DNA of 64,000 nt, from positions 186,001-250,000 of the forward strand of contig NZ_JACICD010000006.1 of the NCBI RefSeq assembly GCF_014195655.1. Reading direction: 5' to 3'. This stretch comes from Ancylobacter tetraedralis (GTDB taxonomy: Bacteria; Pseudomonadota; Alphaproteobacteria; Rhizobiales; Xanthobacteraceae). The translations under genes were made by a program, and so were the position numbers. Below the pieces are notes generated by a model that saw only the letters and a list, made by a program, of their open reading frames with translations, was not told the origin of the DNA and searched no databases. The first letter of the stretch is position 1. Every line of letters starts with the position of its first letter. Shown piece by piece: positions 8,000-16,261 of this stretch.

Positions 8000-9430
8000 T
8001 CAGTCGCCGTAGCCGACGATGCCCTTGATCTCAAGGAAATCGTGCAGGCCGAAATCGGCATATTCGCGCCCGTTGCCGGACTGCTTGTAGCCGCCGAACG
8101 GCGCGAACAGGTCCCAGTCCGGGTAGTTCAGATAGACCGAGCCGGCTCGCAGCTTGCGGGCGACGCGGCGGGCCTCGGCGATATCCGTGCCCTGCACATA
8201 GGCGGCGAGGCCATAGGGCGTGTCATTGGCGATCGCGATGGCCTGATCGACGCTGTCATAGGGAAGGATCGCCAGCACCGGGCCGAAGATTTCCTCGCGC
8301 TCGATGCGCATGCCGGGCTTCACGTCGCCGAACACGGTGGGCTTCACGTAATAGCCGGTCTCCAGCCCTTCGGGCTTGCCCGTGCCGCCGGTCACCAGCG
8401 TCGCGCCCTCGTCGATGCCGGCCTGGATCAGGCCCTGCACCTTGGCGAACTGCACGTCGCTGACCAGCGGGCCGATCTGCGTCTCCACATCGGTGGGGAC
8501 GCCCACGCGCAGCGCCTCGGCGGCGCGGCGGGCGATGGCGAGCGCTTCCGTGTGGCGATCGGCCGGCACCAGCATGCGGGTCGGGGCGTCGCAGGACTGG
8601 CCGGTATTGCCGAAACAGGCGTTCACGCCCTGCGACACCGCGACCTCGAGATCGGCATCGGGGAGCACGATGTTGGCCGACTTGCCGCCGAGTTCCTGCG
8701 CGACGCGCTTGACCGTCGCGGCGGCATTGCGCGCCACGTCGATGCCGGCGCGGGTGGAGCCGGTGAAGGACACCATGTCGATATCGGGATGCGAGGACAG
8801 CGCGGCGCCCACTTCCGGCCCGGTACCGTTGACGAGGTTGAACACGCCCTTCGGCAGGCCGGCCTCATGCAGGATCTCGGCGAAGACGATGCCGGAGACC
8901 GGGGCGATCTCGGACGGCTTCAGCACCATGGTGCAGCCGGCGGCGATGGCCGGCGCCACCTTGCACATGATCTGGTTGAGCGGCCAGTTCCACGGCGTGA
9001 TCAGCCCGACCACGCCGACCGGCTCATGGGTGACGCGAGTGGTGCCGCGCGTCTCGTCGAACTCGAAGCGGCGGAACGCCTCGATGGTCGCCTTCAGATG
9101 GCCGAGCCCGGCATAGGCCTGCGAATCGCGGGCGCGGGCGATGGGCGAGCCCATTTCGCGGCTGATCGCCTGGGCGACATCCTCGTAGCGGCGCTCATAC
9201 ACTTCCAGCAGGCGCTCCAGAAGCGCGAGGCGTTCCTCCTTGGATGTGAACTGGAAGCTCGCGAACGCCGCGCGGGCCGCCGCCACCGCACGGTCGACAT
9301 CGGCCTGCGTGCCGAGCGAAATGGTGGCGAATACCTGTTCCGTCGCGGGATCGACGACGCCGAGCGGCCGATTCTCAATCGGGTCGACGAAGGCGCCGTC
9401 AATGTAGAATTTCTGCATATTGGGGGTCAT
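8000..9430 (-). CDS. NAD(P)-dependent aldehyde dehydrogenase
   Basis: Oxidises an aldehyde to the acid in the cytoplasm. The 476-residue protein has all class-defining residues: N149 in TPWNWPLNQ, general base E246 in QELGGKSAN and nucleophile C280 in NTGQSCDAP, plus EEIFGPVLAI and the C-terminal PFGGYKQSGNGRE. It follows a PuuB-like oxidase and the PotABCD genes, so the likely substrate is an aminoaldehyde from polyamine or gamma-glutamyl-polyamine oxidation. The sequence alone does not fix this. The chosen ATG (MTPNMQKFYID) leaves 35 bases after the oxidase stop; a TTG at 9469 overlapping that stop is possible but less likely. Confidence 0.9.
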   Translation of the reverse strand: MTPNMQKFYIDGAFVDPIENRPLGVVDPATEQVFATISLGTQADVDRAVAAARAAFASFQFTSKEERLALLERLLEVYERRYEDVAQAISREMGSPIARARDSQAYAGLGHLKATIEAFRRFEFDETRGTTRVTHEPVGVVGLITPWNWPLNQIMCKVAPAIAAGCTMVLKPSEIAPVSGIVFAEILHEAGLPKGVFNLVNGTGPEVGAALSSHPDIDMVSFTGSTRAGIDVARNAAATVKRVAQELGGKSANIVLPDADLEVAVSQGVNACFGNTGQSCDAPTRMLVPADRHTEALAIARRAAEALRVGVPTDVETQIGPLVSDVQFAKVQGLIQAGIDEGATLVTGGTGKPEGLETGYYVKPTVFGDVKPGMRIEREEIFGPVLAILPYDSVDQAIAIANDTPYGLAAYVQGTDIAEARRVARKLRAGSVYLNYPDWDLFAPFGGYKQSGNGREYADFGLHDFLEIKGIVGYGD

Positions 9431-9465
9431 GCGAATCTCGTTTCTTGTCGCGAGGAAGGCGTGGG

Positions 9466-10782
9466 TCAAATGCCGAGCGCGTTACGCGCGCGACCATAAC
9501 CGATACGGATGGCCGCGCCGATTGGCCAGAAGCGGTGGAACGGATAGGTCGTGAAGGGGCGCACCGGCATGTCCAGAGCGTGCTCGGGCGTGCCGGTGGC
9601 CCAGCGCGCCAGCTCGCCGCCCATCGCCGTCGCCATGGCGACGCCCCGTCCATTATAGCCGATGCAGGCAACCAGCCCCGGCGCGGGCGCGGCGATGACG
9701 GGATAATGATCCATGGTGATCCCGAGCTGGCCGTTCCAGCCGTGGCTCCACCGGATATCGGCGAGGAACGGCCAGAGCCGCCGGGTATAGCGCTGGAGAT
9801 CGGCAAACGGCGCGGGGCCGTGCAACGGCTGCAGCCGGCTGCGCCCGCCCATGAGCAGCCGGTTGGCCGCATCCAGCCGGTAATAGACGGTGATCGATTC
9901 ATGCTCGTACAGCACATGGCGCCCCGGCAGGATGCGCGCCGCCTCCCGCTCCGCCAGCGGCTCGGAGGCGATGATGCCGCTGAAGACCGGCACCACCGCG
10001 CGCTTCAGGCCCGGCCAGAGGTCATCGGTATAGCCATTGGTGCCGAGGATGACGCGCGCCGCGCGGATCTGCCCGGTGGGGGTGGCGAGCATCCAGCCAT
10101 CCGAAATTCGCGCCAGCGAGAGTGCCGGCGTGTGGCTGAACAGGCGGGCACCCGCGCCCGCCGCCGCGCGGGCGAGCCCCCGGCTATAGGCCAGCGGGTT
10201 GAGCGCGCCGCCGCGCCGGTCTAGCGCCGCCGCCGTGTAGCGCGTGGTGCCGGTGGCCTGCGCCACCGCCTCGCGGTCCAGCCACTCCACCGGCATGCCG
10301 CGCCGCTGCAGCTCCGCCGTGGCCCGCTCCAGAAAGGCCACCGAGCCCGCGCTGAAGGCCGCCCGCAGGGTGCCGGTGCGCCGGGCCTCGCAGGCGATGC
10401 CGGCCTCGCTCACCAGCTGAAACACCTTGTCCGGCGCGGTGAAGGCAAAGGCGACCATGCGCGCGCCCAGTTCGGGCCCGAACGTCCTCTCGATTTCGGC
10501 CGGCTCGTGCTTCAGGCCCGGATTGACCTGCCCGCCATTGCGGCCGGACGCCCCCCAGCCGAAGCCGTGCGCCTCCACCAGCGCGACGCGGACCCCGGCC
10601 TTGGCGAGATGATAGGCGGACGAGAGCCCGGTAATGCCCCCGCCCACCACGGCGACGTCGACCCGCAGGTCGCCGTCCAGCCTCTCGCCCGCCGGTTCCG
10701 CGCCGGCGGTGAGGGCATAGACGGCGTCGGCATTGTGCACAGGGGCAGCGCCGCCGGCCGGGTTCCCGGCATTCAAGGTCAT
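9466..10782 (-). CDS. PuuB/OrdL-like FAD-dependent amine oxidoreductase
   Basis: A 438-residue D-amino-acid-oxidase-fold flavoprotein. Residues 42-60 hold the dinucleotide-binding VDVAVVGGGITGLSSAYHL, followed by GASGRNGGQVNPG, the signature of gamma-glutamylputrescine oxidase PuuB and relatives. The C-terminus has YNGRGVAMATAMGGELA. It would oxidise an amine, giving an aldehyde, ammonia and H2O2, with the aldehyde passed to the dehydrogenase encoded next. No glutamate-putrescine ligase (puuA) gene is present in this window, so the true substrate could be a free polyamine or another amine. The ATG at 10782 was preferred because the upstream extension is low-complexity. Confidence 0.85.
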   Translation of the reverse strand: MTLNAGNPAGGAAPVHNADAVYALTAGAEPAGERLDGDLRVDVAVVGGGITGLSSAYHLAKAGVRVALVEAHGFGWGASGRNGGQVNPGLKHEPAEIERTFGPELGARMVAFAFTAPDKVFQLVSEAGIACEARRTGTLRAAFSAGSVAFLERATAELQRRGMPVEWLDREAVAQATGTTRYTAAALDRRGGALNPLAYSRGLARAAAGAGARLFSHTPALSLARISDGWMLATPTGQIRAARVILGTNGYTDDLWPGLKRAVVPVFSGIIASEPLAEREAARILPGRHVLYEHESITVYYRLDAANRLLMGGRSRLQPLHGPAPFADLQRYTRRLWPFLADIRWSHGWNGQLGITMDHYPVIAAPAPGLVACIGYNGRGVAMATAMGGELARWATGTPEHALDMPVRPFTTYPFHRFWPIGAAIRIGYGRARNALGI

Positions 10783-10926
10783 CGCGGATGGTCTCCAGCT
10801 GAACGTTCGGCGGTGGCGGGGCGCGTCGGCCGCCCCGCAGGATGGTGCGCCCGGTGGATCAAGGGATAATCGCAGGCAGCGGCTCATGCACGGCAGTCCC
10901 TTGGTGGAGGGTTGGCAGCGATGAGG

Positions 10927-12021
10927 TCAGCCGTCGGCCGGCAGCAGCGCGCACGCCGCCCCGGCCCGGACCGAGACGGACAGCCGGTCGCCCGGCCCCA
11001 CCGAGGCGGGAAAGGCGCCGCGCGCGACATCTGCCATGAGAGCGGGGCCGCAGGCGAGGCGCAGGTGAACGCGCAGGCTGCGCCCCTGGAACGAGGTGCC
11101 CTCCACGATGCCGGATGCCGCGCCGGAGGGACCCTCGCCGGGCGCCAGAACCACATCCTCCGGCCGAATGCCGACGAGCATGTCGGACAGGGGCATCACC
11201 CCGGCGCGCCCGGCCAGCGGCACCTGGAAGGTCATGCCCCCGGCGGCAACGGTGGCGCCGGCATCGCCGGTCGCACCGATCCGCGCCGGCAGCAGGTTCA
11301 TCGCGCCGATGAAGCTGGCGACGAAACGGGTGGCCGGCCCGTCATAAAGCGTTGCCGGCGAGGCGACCTGCTCGATGCGGCCGCGATTCATCACCACGAT
11401 ACGGTCCGAGATCGACAGCGCCTCGGTCTGGTCATGCGTGACCATCACGAAGGTGGTGCCAAGCTCGCGCTGCAGCCGCTTCAATTCCAGCTGCATCTGC
11501 TCGCGCAGATTGGCGTCGAGCGCCGACAGCGGCTCGTCGAGCAGCAAGAGCCGCGGCTGGCAGACCAGCGCCCGCGCCAGCGCCACGCGCTGCCTCTGCC
11601 CGCCCGACAGAGCCTGCACGCGTTGCCCGGCCTTGTCCGAGAGGCCGACCATGGCCAGCGCCTCCGCCACGCGCCGCGCCCGCTCCGTGCCGGCTATCGG
11701 GCGCAGCGAGAGGCCGAAGCCGACATTCTCCGCCACGTTCATGTGCGGGAACAGCGCATAGTCCTGGAACACGGTGTTGACCGGCCGGGCGAAGGGGCGC
11801 AGCGCGGTGATGTCGCGGCCGTCGATCCGCAGGCGGCCGGCAGTGGGCGTGTCGAAACCGGCGATCACCCGCAGCGTGGTGGTCTTGCCGCAGCCGGACG
11901 GGCCGAGCAGGCTGAGGAATTCACCCTCGGCGATGTCGAGGCTGATATCGTCCATGCCGACGACCCCGCCGTCAAAGCGCTTGCTCACCCGCTCCAGCCG
12001 CAGCAGTGCCTCATTCGCCAT
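10927..12021 (-). CDS. potA: PotA-type ABC transporter ATP-binding protein
   Basis: Energises polyamine-type uptake. The 364-residue protein has Walker A GPSGCGKTTT (40-49), Q-loop FQDYALFPH, signature LSGGQRQRV, Walker B LLLLDEPLSALD and the switch His (VTHDQ). It continues into a C-terminal TOBE regulatory domain (LVGIRPEDVVLAPG). This is the CUT1/POT organisation. Its start lies 11 bases inside the XRE-cupin regulator gene, so the two are co-translated. Matching permeases and binding protein are encoded upstream on the same strand. About 140 bases with no recognisable gene separate it from the oxidase. Confidence 0.9.
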   Translation of the reverse strand: MANEALLRLERVSKRFDGGVVGMDDISLDIAEGEFLSLLGPSGCGKTTTLRVIAGFDTPTAGRLRIDGRDITALRPFARPVNTVFQDYALFPHMNVAENVGFGLSLRPIAGTERARRVAEALAMVGLSDKAGQRVQALSGGQRQRVALARALVCQPRLLLLDEPLSALDANLREQMQLELKRLQRELGTTFVMVTHDQTEALSISDRIVVMNRGRIEQVASPATLYDGPATRFVASFIGAMNLLPARIGATGDAGATVAAGGMTFQVPLAGRAGVMPLSDMLVGIRPEDVVLAPGEGPSGAASGIVEGTSFQGRSLRVHLRLACGPALMADVARGAFPASVGPGDRLSVSVRAGAACALLPADG

Positions 12022-12625
12022 CGCGCGGCTCCTTCGCCTTCTGGCTGTTCACCCACACGATGCTGCAACGCTCGGGCCGGGTGTTGCGGAACGCGTGCAG
12101 CAGCGTGCTCTTGAAGGCGAAACTGTCGCCGGCCTTCAGCACGTAGCGCGTGGCATCCACCGTCAACTCGATCTCTCCTTCGGCAACGAAACCGAATTCG
12201 TGGCCGGAATGGGAATAGGCATCGGTTCCCCCGCCCGGTTCGACGACCACCATCATCCCGGTGAGCACCGCACCGGGGGGCGACAGAAGATCCTTGGCGA
12301 TGCCTTCCGACTGCACGGGCAGCGGGCGCCGCCTGCCCGCGCGCACGCAGTAGAGATCGTTCTCCGCCTCGTCATCGGCCACGATCAGGGCCGATGGCTC
12401 GACGTCGAGGGCGGCGGCCAGCGGCCACATCACCCGCACCCGCAGCGAGGTCATGCCGCGCTCGATCTGGCTGAGCGCGCCGATGGATATGCCGGCCCGG
12501 GCGGCGAGATCGGCAAGCGGGAGATTGCGGGCGAGCCGCAGTGCCCGCACACGCCGCCCCACGCGGATATCGGCCTCGTCGGGGTCCCGGCCGGCCCGGT
12601 CCGTCACATCTGCAGCGTCACTCAT
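12011..12625 (-). CDS. XRE-cupin transcriptional regulator (PuuR-like)
   Basis: A 204-residue regulator. It has an N-terminal Cro/C1 helix-turn-helix (about residues 26-80, ADLAARAGISIGALSQIERG) and a C-terminal cupin (PGGGTDAYSHSGHEFGFV, then KAGDSFAFKSTLLHAF). This is the architecture of PuuR and related regulators, in which the cupin senses the imported ligand. Placed between potD and potA it most likely controls the whole locus. The ATG at 12625 starts a normal short leader before the HTH domain. The operator was not identified with confidence. Confidence 0.87.
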   Translation of the reverse strand: MSDAADVTDRAGRDPDEADIRVGRRVRALRLARNLPLADLAARAGISIGALSQIERGMTSLRVRVMWPLAAALDVEPSALIVADDEAENDLYCVRAGRRRPLPVQSEGIAKDLLSPPGAVLTGMMVVVEPGGGTDAYSHSGHEFGFVAEGEIELTVDATRYVLKAGDSFAFKSTLLHAFRNTRPERCSIVWVNSQKAKEPRDGE

Positions 12626-12645
12626 CCATCCGTCCCTGTCTGCGG

Positions 12646-12681
12646 CGCGTCTCCCGGCGACCATCATCGCCGGGAGACGCG
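12646..12681 (-). terminator. Strong hairpin between potD and the regulator
   Basis: A perfect 15-bp stem (12646-12660 with 12667-12681) with a 6-base loop CCATCA lies in the 115-base gap after potD. No U tract follows on the minus strand. It may act as a partial terminator, or as an mRNA-stabilising element that keeps the binding protein more abundant than the distal genes. Confidence 0.65.
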
Positions 12682-12740
12682 GGCGCGCCGGCCGCCCGCA
12701 CCAGCCGCCCGTCTCCGTCTCGTCCCGTATCCCGGCAGTA

Positions 12741-13811
12741 TCAGCCGCCCGCCTTCACCTTCTCGAACATCTTGGCAAGATCGTCGGCCTGCTTCATCGG
12801 CCCGGTGAAGATGGTGGTCTTCAGCGCCACATTCGGGTCGGCGGGCAGTTGCAGGGCCTCCAGCGTCTCCTTCGGGACGGCATCGAAGGCGCTCGTGGTC
12901 GAGGCGCCGTAGCCGTAATCCTCGATCAGCTTCTGTCCGGAACTGGCTTCCAGCCGGCTGTTGATGAAGTCATAGGCGAGGTCGGCATGCGGACTACCCT
13001 TGAGCAGGACGAAGCCGCAGGCCCAGGTGAGCATGCCCTCCTTCGGCTTCATGAACGCCACCGGCACGTTCTGCTTCTTCAGCGCCACCGCCGAGGCATT
13101 CCACGTCATCGCCGCCACCAGCTGGCCGCTGGCGAGCGCCTGCTCCACCGAGGTCATGTCGGTGGTGTAGCTCGACAGCAGCGGGCGCTGCTCGCGCAGC
13201 TTGGCGGCCACGATGTCCATCTGCGCCGGGGTCATGTCGAACGGGCTGACCCCGGTCAGCAGGGCCGCGACGACCGGAGTGTCGTGCACCGCATCGATGG
13301 TGGCGAGGCGCCCGCTATAGGCCTTGTCCCACAACAGGTTCCAGCTGGCCTCGGGATCCTTCACCAGATCGGTGCGGTAGAGGATCGAGGTGTTGCCCCA
13401 GTCCCACGGCACCATCCACACCGTGCCCGGGCCGGCCTGCAGGTCCGGCAGGTCGCGGAACACCGGGAAGATCTTGTCCCAGTTCTTGATCCGCGATGTC
13501 TCGATGGGCTCGATCAGCCCCTCCCGGCTCCACCGCGCGACCTTGTCGTAGCAGGGATGCGCCAGATCCGGCCGGAAGCCGGCCTTGACCTTGGTGAAGG
13601 CATCATCGTCGTCGCCAAAGGTCGAGGTGTCGACCCCGTCGGCATGCGCCTTGAGATAGGTGGCGTCGAACTCGGGCAGTTCGTAGCCGGACCAGGTGAA
13701 ATAGGTGAGCTTGTCGCCCGCCGAGGCGGCCATCGGCGAGAGGGCCGTGGCACAGGCGAGCGCGGCGGCGAGGAGGCTGGACAGGATCGGTCTCGGCGTC
13801 TTCTGGGACAT
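12741..13811 (-). CDS. potD: PotD-like periplasmic polyamine-binding protein
   Basis: A solute-binding protein of the spermidine/putrescine type, 356 residues. The signal peptide covers about the first 31 residues (ends SPMAASA). The mature N-terminus is GDKLTYFTWSGYELPEF, where the Trp-Ser-Gly pattern matches the PotD/PotF ligand-cleft strand. Later DWGNTSILYRTD and WNLLWD are also typical of the family. The start has GGAGAA eight bases upstream. It is encoded after the two permeases and before the regulator and ATPase. Ligand preference cannot be read reliably; putrescine, spermidine or a related amine are the candidates. Confidence 0.87.
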   Translation of the reverse strand: MSQKTPRPILSSLLAAALACATALSPMAASAGDKLTYFTWSGYELPEFDATYLKAHADGVDTSTFGDDDDAFTKVKAGFRPDLAHPCYDKVARWSREGLIEPIETSRIKNWDKIFPVFRDLPDLQAGPGTVWMVPWDWGNTSILYRTDLVKDPEASWNLLWDKAYSGRLATIDAVHDTPVVAALLTGVSPFDMTPAQMDIVAAKLREQRPLLSSYTTDMTSVEQALASGQLVAAMTWNASAVALKKQNVPVAFMKPKEGMLTWACGFVLLKGSPHADLAYDFINSRLEASSGQKLIEDYGYGASTTSAFDAVPKETLEALQLPADPNVALKTTIFTGPMKQADDLAKMFEKVKAGG

Positions 13812-13866
13812 GTCGGTTCTCCGTTGATCGACGCTCGATGGCGTTCTTCTGGAAGGATTCGGGAGC

Positions 13867-13898
13867 GCGGGCATTCACGAGGGCGGGCATTCACGAGG
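13867..13898. repeat. Tandem duplication of 16 bp at the potC stop
   Basis: GCGGGCATTCACGAGG is present twice head-to-tail (13867-13882 and 13883-13898). The copies span the potC stop codon and the start of the potC-potD gap. It looks like a recent small duplication with no effect on the potC product beyond its last residues. Confidence 0.8.
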
Positions 13899-14709
13899 GC
13901 AGGCGTCGCAGGCCGCGCCGGCGCAGCAGTTCGGCCGCACCGGCGATGAGGATCGAGGAGACGAGGATCGCCGTGCCAAGCGCCATGACCGTCGGCAGCG
14001 ATTTGGGAAAGCGCAGCTGGCTCCAGATGTAGAGCGGCAGGGTCGGCTGCGTGCCCGCGAGGAAGAAGGCGACGATGAACTCGTCGAAGCTGGTCAGGAA
14101 GGCCAGCATGAAGGCGGAGATGGCGGCGGGCAGCGCCAGCGGCAGCATGACGCGTCGGAACACGATGGCATCGCTGGCGCCCAGGTCCTGCGCCGCCTCG
14201 GGGATGCTGCGCGGCACGGCTTTGAGGCTGCCGCGAATGAGGATGACCGTGGTCGGCAGCGCCACCAGCACATGGCCCAGCACGATCGCCAGCCGGGAGG
14301 GGCCCAGCCCGATGAGATTGACCGCGATGAGCAAGGAAATGCCCACCACCACGCCGGGAATGAGGATCGGCATGCGCGCGAGGCCCGCGATCAGCCGGGA
14401 CAGCCGCGAGCGCAGGGTAAGTTCGGCATAGGCGATGGTCATTCCGCAAAGCGTGGCGAGAAACGCCGCGCAGACCCCGATGCCGAGGCTGGTCATCAGC
14501 GCCGCCTTCAGCGCCTCATTGCCGGCGAGACCGCGATACCAGTCCAGCGTGAAACCCTTCAGCGGAAACGCCGCCTGCACGGAATCGTTGAAGGAGAACA
14601 GCGGGATCAGCACGATCGGCAGATAGAGGAAGACGAGATAGGCCACGATGTAGACGCCGAGCCAGCGCGGCCGGCCGGGCGCCGAGGGAGCGGGAGCGGC
14701 GAGATTCAC
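13891..14709 (-). CDS. potC: PotC-type ABC transporter permease
   Basis: Inner-membrane permease, 272 residues with about six helices. The EAA loop lies near residues 170-185 (IPEAAQDLGASDAIVFRRVMLP), where it contacts the PotA-type ATPase. The N-terminal YIVAYLVFLYLPIVLIPLFSFND is typical of PotC. The start codon overlaps the potB stop (ATGA), showing tight coupling. Confidence 0.9.
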   Translation of the reverse strand: MNLAAPAPSAPGRPRWLGVYIVAYLVFLYLPIVLIPLFSFNDSVQAAFPLKGFTLDWYRGLAGNEALKAALMTSLGIGVCAAFLATLCGMTIAYAELTLRSRLSRLIAGLARMPILIPGVVVGISLLIAVNLIGLGPSRLAIVLGHVLVALPTTVILIRGSLKAVPRSIPEAAQDLGASDAIVFRRVMLPLALPAAISAFMLAFLTSFDEFIVAFFLAGTQPTLPLYIWSQLRFPKSLPTVMALGTAILVSSILIAGAAELLRRRGLRRLPS

Positions 14710-15584
14710 AGACGGCTCCCGAAACGGCGGTCGCCCTGGCGGACGAGGAGGATCACGGCGAGGATCACCAGCATGACGACAAGGGCGAGCGCCGCGCCGA
14801 ACGGCCAGTCCTGCGCCTTGCCGAACTGCGCCTGGATCAGGCTGCCGATCATCGTGCTGCTCGGCCCGCCGACCAGCGCGGGGGTGACATAGTCGCCGAC
14901 CGTCGGCACGAACACGACCACCGCGCCCGCCAGCACGCCCGGCATCGAGTTGGGCAGGATCACCCGCCGGAACACGGTGAACGGGGTCGCCCCGAGATCG
15001 GCCGCCGCCTCGGCCAGCGAGCGGGGAATGGCATCCAGCGACACGAGGATCGGCAGGATGGCGAAGGGCGCGTAGGCATGCGCCAGCGTCAGCACCACGG
15101 CGGCCGGCGTGTTCAGCAGCGCGGTCGACGGCTCGCTCCAGAGGCCGGCGGCGATGAGGCCGGAATTGAGCACCCCATTATAGGCCAGCACGATCTTCCA
15201 GGCGAAGACCCGCAGCAGGTAGCTGGTCCAGAACGGCAGCGTGACGAGAAACAGGATCAGCGCCCGCGACCGCGCATGGAAGGACAGGTAGTACGCCACG
15301 GGATAGGCGGTGACGACCGTCGCAGCCGTCACGAGACCGGCAATCGTCAGCGAGCGCAGGATGACCCGTCCATAGAGCGGCTCGGTGGCGAGGATGCTGA
15401 AATTGCCGAGCGTGAAACCGGCCCCGAACAAGGACCCGTCATTGAAGCGGAACGCGAGGATGGCGAGAAGGCCGAGCGCGAACAGGATCAACCCGAGCGT
15501 GACGACCGATCCCGGCAGCATCAGCGCCGCGCGGAAGGCCGAACCGGGTCGTTGGGGCTGTCCAGAAGTGCCGAGATCGGCCAT
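14706..15584 (-). CDS. potB: PotB-type ABC transporter permease
   Basis: The partner permease, 292 residues. It has a hydrophobic first helix, a periplasmic loop (FTLGNFSILATEPLYGRVI), the TSYLLRVFAWKIVL segment common in PotB proteins and an EAA loop (LAEAAADLGATPFTVFRRVILP). It is the first gene of the transport locus. GTG at 15587 directly precedes the ATG at 15584; the ATG is chosen here. A TTGACA-like promoter element lies about 55 bases upstream. Confidence 0.9.
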   Translation of the reverse strand: MADLGTSGQPQRPGSAFRAALMLPGSVVTLGLILFALGLLAILAFRFNDGSLFGAGFTLGNFSILATEPLYGRVILRSLTIAGLVTAATVVTAYPVAYYLSFHARSRALILFLVTLPFWTSYLLRVFAWKIVLAYNGVLNSGLIAAGLWSEPSTALLNTPAAVVLTLAHAYAPFAILPILVSLDAIPRSLAEAAADLGATPFTVFRRVILPNSMPGVLAGAVVVFVPTVGDYVTPALVGGPSSTMIGSLIQAQFGKAQDWPFGAALALVVMLVILAVILLVRQGDRRFGSRL

Positions 15585-15612
15585 CACCGCCCCATCAGAG
15601 TGAAACAGGCGA

Positions 15613-15641
15613 AGATTTTTTCATTTTTATGAATGTGTCAA
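15613..15641 (-). promoter_or_regulatory. Candidate promoter of the potBCD operon
   Basis: On the minus strand TTGACA (15641-15636) is followed after 17 bases by AAATCT, a poor -10, in an unusually AT-rich pocket just before potB. The -35 match is perfect but the -10 is weak, so this is a tentative call. Confidence 0.35.
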
Positions 15642-16261
15642 GCGCGATCTACACGGCCGGCTGAGCGCCCCCCGAACCGGCGGGAAATGGGCGGACCATG
15701 GGTGACGACATCGCGCGCAGGGTTCACGCAAAGGCGACGCCTGCGCCGCGCATGCATCTAAGCGGGCAGGGTCGGCGTCCATGGCGAGGCCCTAGGTCCA
15801 GGATCCAGCGAAATGAGAGCGCCTTTCTTCATGAAAATGCCACGAGCATTTTCACAGATCGCCCCGCCTCGGAAGATGGCTCTTGCGCCGTCCACGCATC
15901 GCCTTTTTCACCATGGGCGAATGTCAAATCGGCCGTCCCCCCGACCGGGCGAGCAAGCATGCCGCTACGCGATCGGAGCGCCGGCCGGACGAGGCCCCCG
16001 CGCGCGTCCGGCGCCAACCCGCCCGGAATGATCGGCGAGCGGGTTGGGGACAGGGCGGAGCGGGAGGCCCGAAACAGCCGGGCGGCGCCGATGGCCGTGC
16101 AGGCGAGTATCGCCGCACAGGAAGGGGCGCGGGTCGGGCCGAAGAGCCAGGGACGCCACTACGCCCGCGCCCGTTCGGCTCGCGTCGGTTGAAACCCGGG
16201 ACAGGAGGCCGCGCGGTCCACCGACATGGATGAAGGTGACCTCGACAGCCGGCCCCTCGCT
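15642..16261. other. Long intergenic region without a convincing gene
   Basis: Between potB and the 3' end of the lyase gene. Open frames here (for example 15698-16192) are Arg/Pro/Ala-rich, have no start signal and match no recognisable family. The one clear structure is the palindrome at 15832-15854. Confidence 0.55.
15832..15854. promoter_or_regulatory. Palindrome, 9-bp arms, possible operator
   Basis: TGAAAATGC, five bases, then GCATTTTCA is a perfect dyad in a locally AT-rich patch of otherwise GC-rich DNA, about 250 bases upstream of potB. The arms and spacing suit a regulator dimer. The bound protein is unknown; the XRE-cupin regulator is one candidate. Confidence 0.45.

Noticed and set aside
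7922-9499. A 525-codon plus-strand frame opposite the aldehyde dehydrogenase
   Set aside because: Antisense shadow; no recognisable domain, and the opposite strand has a complete catalytic enzyme.
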